A DNA stretch of 56,974 bases. It comes from a bacterium. Lineage in GTDB: Bacteria > Chloroflexota > Dormibacteria > Aeolococcales > Bog-877. The notes beneath the pieces are model-generated. The model worked only from the letters and a program-made list of their open reading frames with translations. It was not told where the DNA came from and did no database searches. The translations under genes and the position numbers were made by a program. Positions within the stretch are counted from its first letter, which is position 1. Every line of letters starts with the position of its first letter. Positions 53,351-56,974 of the stretch are shown in pieces. The DNA is taken from NCBI GenBank assembly GCA_021827985.1, contig JAKATL010000012.1, positions 1 to 56,974 on the forward strand. The letters are read 5' to 3'.

Positions 53351-53884
53351 CTACCGCCCCGGGTGCGGCCCGGTCGACTCCGGGTCCGCCTCTGGGAGCA
53401 CCAGCGAGTGCAGCTGCCGGAGGCGGGAGAAGAACCCGGCGGTGTGGGGTGAACGGCGGAGGCCCAGCCCAGCGAAGTCGAAGTGGTGCACCCACTCGTG
53501 GAGCAGGGTGTTCGTGAAGGCGCTGGCGCTGACCACCTGGCCCCGCATCGCGGTGCGGTGATAGACCCGGATGGCGCAGCGCTGCGGTGGCCCGGAACGG
53601 GGGATCCGGCAGCGGTAGTAGCCGTAGGTGGCGCGCGCCAGGCGGCCCCTCTCGTCCTTCGAGTGCAGCTGGGGGCGGTCCGCTACGGTGAGGGTGCATG
53701 GCCGTAGGCCGAAGGCTGAGTTCAGCACCTCGAGCAGTGCGCTGCCCAGCAGCTCTCGCTCTCGGCTCCCGGAACTGACGAGGAGGGCCGACAGCAGGGC
53801 GGGCGCGGTGGGCGGCGCTGGCACCTCTGGAAGGGACGCCGCCAGGCTGGCGGCATACCAAGGGTCGCTTGCTGGCCTCCTCAC
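53351..53884 (-). CDS. SprT-like putative zinc metallopeptidase
   Basis: 177 residues. The zinc motif HEWVH (residues 129-133) sits in TNTLLHEWVHHFDF, with a candidate third ligand His147 in RSPHTAGFFSRL. This is the minimal SprT-like/gluzincin layout. No signal peptide is evident, so it is probably cytoplasmic. The substrate is unknown; the adjacency to the two lipoprotein genes is not informative. GTG start with a poor ribosome site, so the N-terminus is uncertain. Confidence 0.6.
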   Translation of the reverse strand: MRRPASDPWYAASLAASLPEVPAPPTAPALLSALLVSSGSRERELLGSALLEVLNSAFGLRPCTLTVADRPQLHSKDERGRLARATYGYYRCRIPRSGPPQRCAIRVYHRTAMRGQVVSASAFTNTLLHEWVHHFDFAGLGLRRSPHTAGFFSRLRQLHSLVLPEADPESTGPHPGR

Positions 53885-53908
53885 CCGGGCGAGTGTACTG
53901 AGGGCCGG

Positions 53909-55228
53909 TCAGCCGTACGCCAGGAGCGCGGCGAAAGACGCGAGGCTCTCGCCAGGATAGGCCCGCACCCTGGGCCACTCCCAGAGCGACGCTGAGCTCT
54001 CCACCCAGGCGAAGCGTCCCACCCAGTTGTCCTCCAGACCCCCGACATATCCGAGGGACCCCAGCTGGGAGAAGAGCTGAGCCTGGGCGGGCTCGGCCTG
54101 CTCCGGCGAGGTGTAGGGCCAGAGTCCGCTGTAGGCGATGAACTGCACGGGCTGCCCGGTGATCGACTCCAGCGCGTGGGCGCTGTATCCGGTCAGCTCC
54201 TGGATCGTGGCCAGGGACTGGCCCCAGAGGACAGTGCCGTCGTTGTAGGTGTGATCCTGGACCGCAAAGCCCATTTGGGAGAGCGAGCTAAGCTCGCTCG
54301 CGGGCATGTACTCCTCCTCGCCGTTCTTGATGCCGATCAGGCCGCTGCAGGGAAAGAAGGTGGCGGTGAGGCCGTCTGCCTCCAGCACCGGGAGGGCGTA
54401 CTGATACTCGTTGGCGAAACCATCGTCGAAGGTGATCGCCACTGGATGATCCGGCAGCGGCAGGCCGTAGAGGAGGAAGTCGGCCAGCCGGTAGAGGGAG
54501 ATCGCCTGGTAGCCACCTGACACCAGGTACTGCATCTCGGCGGAGAACTGATCGGGCGGCACCGTGAGCCCGTAGTCAAGGTCGTAGCTGTACTGGCTGG
54601 AGTACAGGGCGCGGTCCGGGAAGGGGCCGACTAGGTGGTACATGAGGATGGGAACCGAGGCGGTCCGGGGAGCGACCTGCGCCGGTGTGATCACCGGTGC
54701 TTCCATCGCCGCGGGCCCCTCTCCGACAATGAGATAGGTGTTCGACGCCGGAGAGGACGATGGCCCCCCGAGGAACAGCTGGATGTGCTGGTACAGGCCA
54801 GCCACGCCCGGGGGAGACAGAGCGGAGGGATTCTCGAAGGCGACGGCGACCGGGACCTCGGTGACGTCGGCCACCTGAATCCGGGGATTCTCAGGACTCG
54901 CCCACTCGGCCGCGGCGGCCGGCTGCCCCACGGCGAAGGCGACCACCCGGGCTGCCCCCGAGAACTTGGCGGCCAGCATGGCCGAGCGAGCCGCCTCAGA
55001 GGGCCAGGTCGACTGCTCGGCGGGGGCGAGATGCGGCCATTGAAGGTCGAAGCGTCCCTCGACCATGTCCTGCAGGAAGGCCTCGGCCACGGAGATGGCG
55101 GAGGCGGCAGCGGAGGGTGACGGCTCCGGGGCACGCGCATGGCGTGGCGCGCCACCCTGGACGCCGCAACCCCCCAGCGCCAGGGACGTGACCAGGGCGA
55201 GCACCGGGACGGCTCGTCCACTGCCCAT
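53909..55228 (-). CDS. Polysaccharide-deacetylase-fold lipoprotein (NodB-like)
   Basis: About 439 residues. The lipobox ends LGGC with Cys21, so it is surface-anchored. The NodB domain has ILMYHLVGPFP, the aspartate pair in VAITFDDGFANEYQYA, and TATFFPCSGLIG. The metal motif, usually H-x3-H, reads VQDHTYNDG, lacking the second histidine, so catalysis or metal binding may be altered. The N-terminal ~140 residues form a separate domain. The ATG at 55228 sits seven bases after GGAGG; an ATG two codons earlier touches that site. An IS21 end lies ~110 bases upstream. Confidence 0.82.
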   Translation of the reverse strand: MGSGRAVPVLALVTSLALGGCGVQGGAPRHARAPEPSPSAAASAISVAEAFLQDMVEGRFDLQWPHLAPAEQSTWPSEAARSAMLAAKFSGAARVVAFAVGQPAAAAEWASPENPRIQVADVTEVPVAVAFENPSALSPPGVAGLYQHIQLFLGGPSSSPASNTYLIVGEGPAAMEAPVITPAQVAPRTASVPILMYHLVGPFPDRALYSSQYSYDLDYGLTVPPDQFSAEMQYLVSGGYQAISLYRLADFLLYGLPLPDHPVAITFDDGFANEYQYALPVLEADGLTATFFPCSGLIGIKNGEEEYMPASELSSLSQMGFAVQDHTYNDGTVLWGQSLATIQELTGYSAHALESITGQPVQFIAYSGLWPYTSPEQAEPAQAQLFSQLGSLGYVGGLEDNWVGRFAWVESSASLWEWPRVRAYPGESLASFAALLAYG

Positions 55229-55350
55229 GCTCATACCTCCCCCCTCCGATCCGCGAACCATTGTGGCAGAGCGGGTCGGACTTCCCTGGCTCTTCCAGCC
55301 GGCGCCATCGGTTTCGCGGTTTCCCTCCCGCGGGGAATGTCAAGGGACAT

Positions 55351-55382
55351 CGAGAACTGAACGTCGGCGGCCACGAGAACTG
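55351..55382. repeat. Paired CGAGAACTG repeats at the IS21 end
   Basis: CGAGAACTG occurs at 55351-55359 and again at 55374-55382, 23 bp apart. Multiple terminal transposase-binding repeats of this kind are known for IS21-family ends. Confidence 0.65.
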
Positions 55383-55650
55383 GACAGCTGGCCGGAGGTT
55401 GGTTGGTTCCGTGGGTCCCTGGTAGTCGTAGTTGTGGAAGGAGGGGTGCGGGGAGGGAGGGTGGACAAGGTGGATTCGGCGGAACTCCCAGGCGTTGCCT
55501 GGGCCAGGGAGGGGTGCCAGAGTAGGCTCGAGGCCTTTGGGCTGGGGGTCCCAAGGGTCGTGGGCACCGGCTTGCGGGGCTGTACGGGGCTCTCAGCGGC
55601 TCGTTTTGGGGCGCCGGGCGCCAATTGGGGCCGGATCGAGCCCAGAGCGG

Positions 55651-56475
55651 TCATGAGCGGGTCCCCCGCCTCGCCGTCAGCGGGGACTGGGAGGCTGGGA
55701 GGGTCAGGGCCAAGACCCCTTGCCCCGAAGTGGCCTGAGCCAGGCGGACGCTCTCGCCCGAGGTCACGCAGAGGTGGGCGTGGTGCATCAGCCGGTCCAC
55801 CGTGGCGGTGGCCAGCGTCTTGGGCATCAGCTCGTCGAACCCGGCGGGGTGGAGGTTGGAGCTGATCGCCACGCTGCGGCGCTCGTAGGCGGCGTCCACC
55901 AGCCGGTAGAGCCCCTCGGCCGAGTCCGGGCTCACGGGGAGCAGGCCAATGTCATCGACCACGATCAGGTCCGCTCTCAGGACCCGCCCCACCGCCCGCA
56001 CCACCGAATCGTCGGCCCGGCTCTTGCGCACCAGCTCCCCCAGCCCCTCCAGGGTGAACCAGGCCACCTTGAGGCCGTTCTCCACCGCCTCCTGCCCCAG
56101 CGCCTCCAGGAAGAAGCTCTTGCCTGTCCCCGAGGGCCCGCAGACCACCAAGTTCTCCCGCCGGCGCACCCACTCCAGGCTGCGCAGCGCCTCCTGGGTA
56201 GCGATGGGTACCGAGCAAAGCTGCGCATCCCAGGCCGCGAACGTCTTGCCGGTGGGGAAGCCGGCCGCCGCCCGGCGGGTGCCGGTGGCCGAACGCTCCC
56301 GGCCCTCCAACTCCTCCTGCAGCAGCACCTTGAGCACCTCGGCCGGCTCCCAGCGCTGGGCCCGCGCCGTAGCCAGCACCTCCGGAGCCAGCCGGCGCAG
56401 GTGTGGCAGCCGGAGCCGGCGGAGCAGTCCCTCCAGCTCCTGGGGCAGCGGGGGCGCCGCAGTCTCGATGGTCAT
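55651..56475 (-). CDS. istB: IS21-family ATP-binding protein IstB
   Basis: About 274 residues. An AAA+ helper of the transposase. Walker A is VVCGPSGTGKSFFLEAL (about 111-127) and Walker B is LIVVDDIGLLPVS. The N-terminal helical part, PQELEGLLRRLRLPHLRRLA, is typical. The ATG at 56475 overlaps the istA stop by 4 bp (ATGA). A valine/methionine start 18 bases earlier lies inside istA. It appears intact. Confidence 0.94.
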   Translation of the reverse strand: MTIETAAPPLPQELEGLLRRLRLPHLRRLAPEVLATARAQRWEPAEVLKVLLQEELEGRERSATGTRRAAAGFPTGKTFAAWDAQLCSVPIATQEALRSLEWVRRRENLVVCGPSGTGKSFFLEALGQEAVENGLKVAWFTLEGLGELVRKSRADDSVVRAVGRVLRADLIVVDDIGLLPVSPDSAEGLYRLVDAAYERRSVAISSNLHPAGFDELMPKTLATATVDRLMHHAHLCVTSGESVRLAQATSGQGVLALTLPASQSPLTARRGTRS

Positions 56476-56974
56476 GCCCGCAACGCCGCCCACCCCGCGG
56501 TGCCCCCCTGCAGGCTGTGATCGTCCGAGGGTCGCAGCGCCGGCCCCACCTGGGAAGTGGTCAGGTGGGCCACGATGGACTCAAAGTCCCCGTCGGCGAA
56601 CCGCCCGCTGGCTGCCGCCTGCCCCAGCGCCTCCACCACCCGGGACCCACCCAGAACCTTGGCCAGGCTCACCGCCAGCGCCATCTTGGAGCGCACCCGG
56701 GGTGCCCCGGCCGCCCCGGCCGCCTTCAACCAGACCGCTGCCTGCGGCCCCAGCTGCAGGAACTCGGCCTCCTCCTGGGTCCGCGCCCTCGGCTCCCGGT
56801 CCAGCGGGTCACTCTGCCGAACCGGGAAGTGCCGGTCATCCACCCTAGGGGTCCCCGGTGTGGTCCTCAGGTGCCGGGCCACCTCCTTGGGCCCCTCGCG
56901 ACCAACATGCACCACGATCACCTCCTCTCCATGCCCCCGCACCCACACCACCTGGCCCACCAGCTGGTCGGGCA
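56472..56974 (-). CDS. istA: IS21-family transposase IstA, C-terminal part (partial)
   Basis: The frame runs open to the window edge with no start, so the gene continues beyond 56974. The visible ~166 residues correspond to the C-terminal beta-barrel and tail that follow the DDE core, with PDQLVGQVVWVRGHGEEVIV at the edge and a region for IstB contact after it. The catalytic residues are outside the window. Confidence 0.88.
   Translation of the reverse strand, partial: PDQLVGQVVWVRGHGEEVIVVHVGREGPKEVARHLRTTPGTPRVDDRHFPVRQSDPLDREPRARTQEEAEFLQLGPQAAVWLKAAGAAGAPRVRSKMALAVSLAKVLGGSRVVEALGQAAASGRFADGDFESIVAHLTTSQVGPALRPSDDHSLQGGTAGWAALRA

Larger units (their letters stand above)
55338..56974 (-). 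mobile_element. IS21-family insertion sequence (partial, cut by window edge)
   Basis: Contains istB and the 3' end of istA on the minus strand, the two-gene hallmark of IS21. The istB-side end is placed at 55338, where TGT begins the segment TGTCAAGGGACATCGAGAAC, and paired CGAGAACTG repeats follow. The other terminus and target-site duplication lie outside the window, so the boundary is provisional. Between the end and istB are ~310 noncoding bases. Confidence 0.75.

Noticed and set aside
1..56974. CRISPR array or phage island
   Set aside because: No spaced short direct repeats, cas, integrase or capsid genes were seen. Short repeats found belong to pdhC, rnc or the IS21 end.

Overview
The window is a GC-rich, densely coding chromosomal segment from what looks like a monoderm bacterium of the Terrabacteria side, with Chloroflexota/Dormibacterota-like affinity. 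That placement is an inference from the DAK2/DegV fatty-acid kinase pair, an Asp23 protein, YlxM, a SepIVA-like protein, gene order and frequent GTG/TTG starts; it was not tested. One T-run follows the 5S rRNA gene; I noticed no other convincing U-tract terminator.

Layout. 1-338: 3' end of 23S rRNA, then 5S rRNA. 263-6170 (minus): ferrochelatase, protoporphyrinogen/coproporphyrinogen oxidase, FolE, RlmN, CtaG and a membrane protein whose reading frame runs into the antisense of the 5S gene. 6333-10722 (plus): pyruvate dehydrogenase E1 alpha, E1 beta and E2 (two lipoyl domains), then a GNAT protein. 10747-16061: Nramp-type transporter, tRNA-Leu(GAG), glycogen-debranching-type glucosidase, a convergent overlapping glycosyltransferase, and L28.

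16187-34820 (plus) is a long housekeeping run: Asp23, FakA, FakB, RecG, RsmD, CoaD, SepIVA-like, L32, FabD, ACP, RNase III, SMC, FtsY, YlxM, Ffh, S16, KhpA, RimM, TrmD, L19. It links fatty-acid supply, chromosome organisation, SRP targeting and ribosome maturation. Many neighbours share 4-14 bp start/stop overlaps, so translational coupling is likely. A degenerate receiver/MinD-like (CpaE-like) protein follows, facing a GT-C glycosyltransferase and a ferredoxin reductase.

38551-50827 (plus): TopA, HslV, HslU, S2, EF-Ts, PyrH, RRF, UppS, CdsA, Dxr, RseP and IspG, i.e. protein quality control, translation, and lipid-carrier and isoprenoid synthesis. 50862-55228 (minus): a class I amidotransferase, an aminotransferase, a cupredoxin lipoprotein, a SprT-like metallopeptidase and a deacetylase-fold lipoprotein. 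The window ends inside an IS21-family element (istB complete, istA cut by the edge), the only mobile element seen. I found no CRISPR array, phage genes or obvious defence island.

The most unusual things are the RNase III with a ~270-residue arginine-rich repeat tail, the CpaE-like protein with both P-loop lysines replaced by arginine, the coding frame antisense to the 5S rRNA, a near-identical internal lipoyl-domain duplication, and recurring TAGACT boxes just upstream of start codons.
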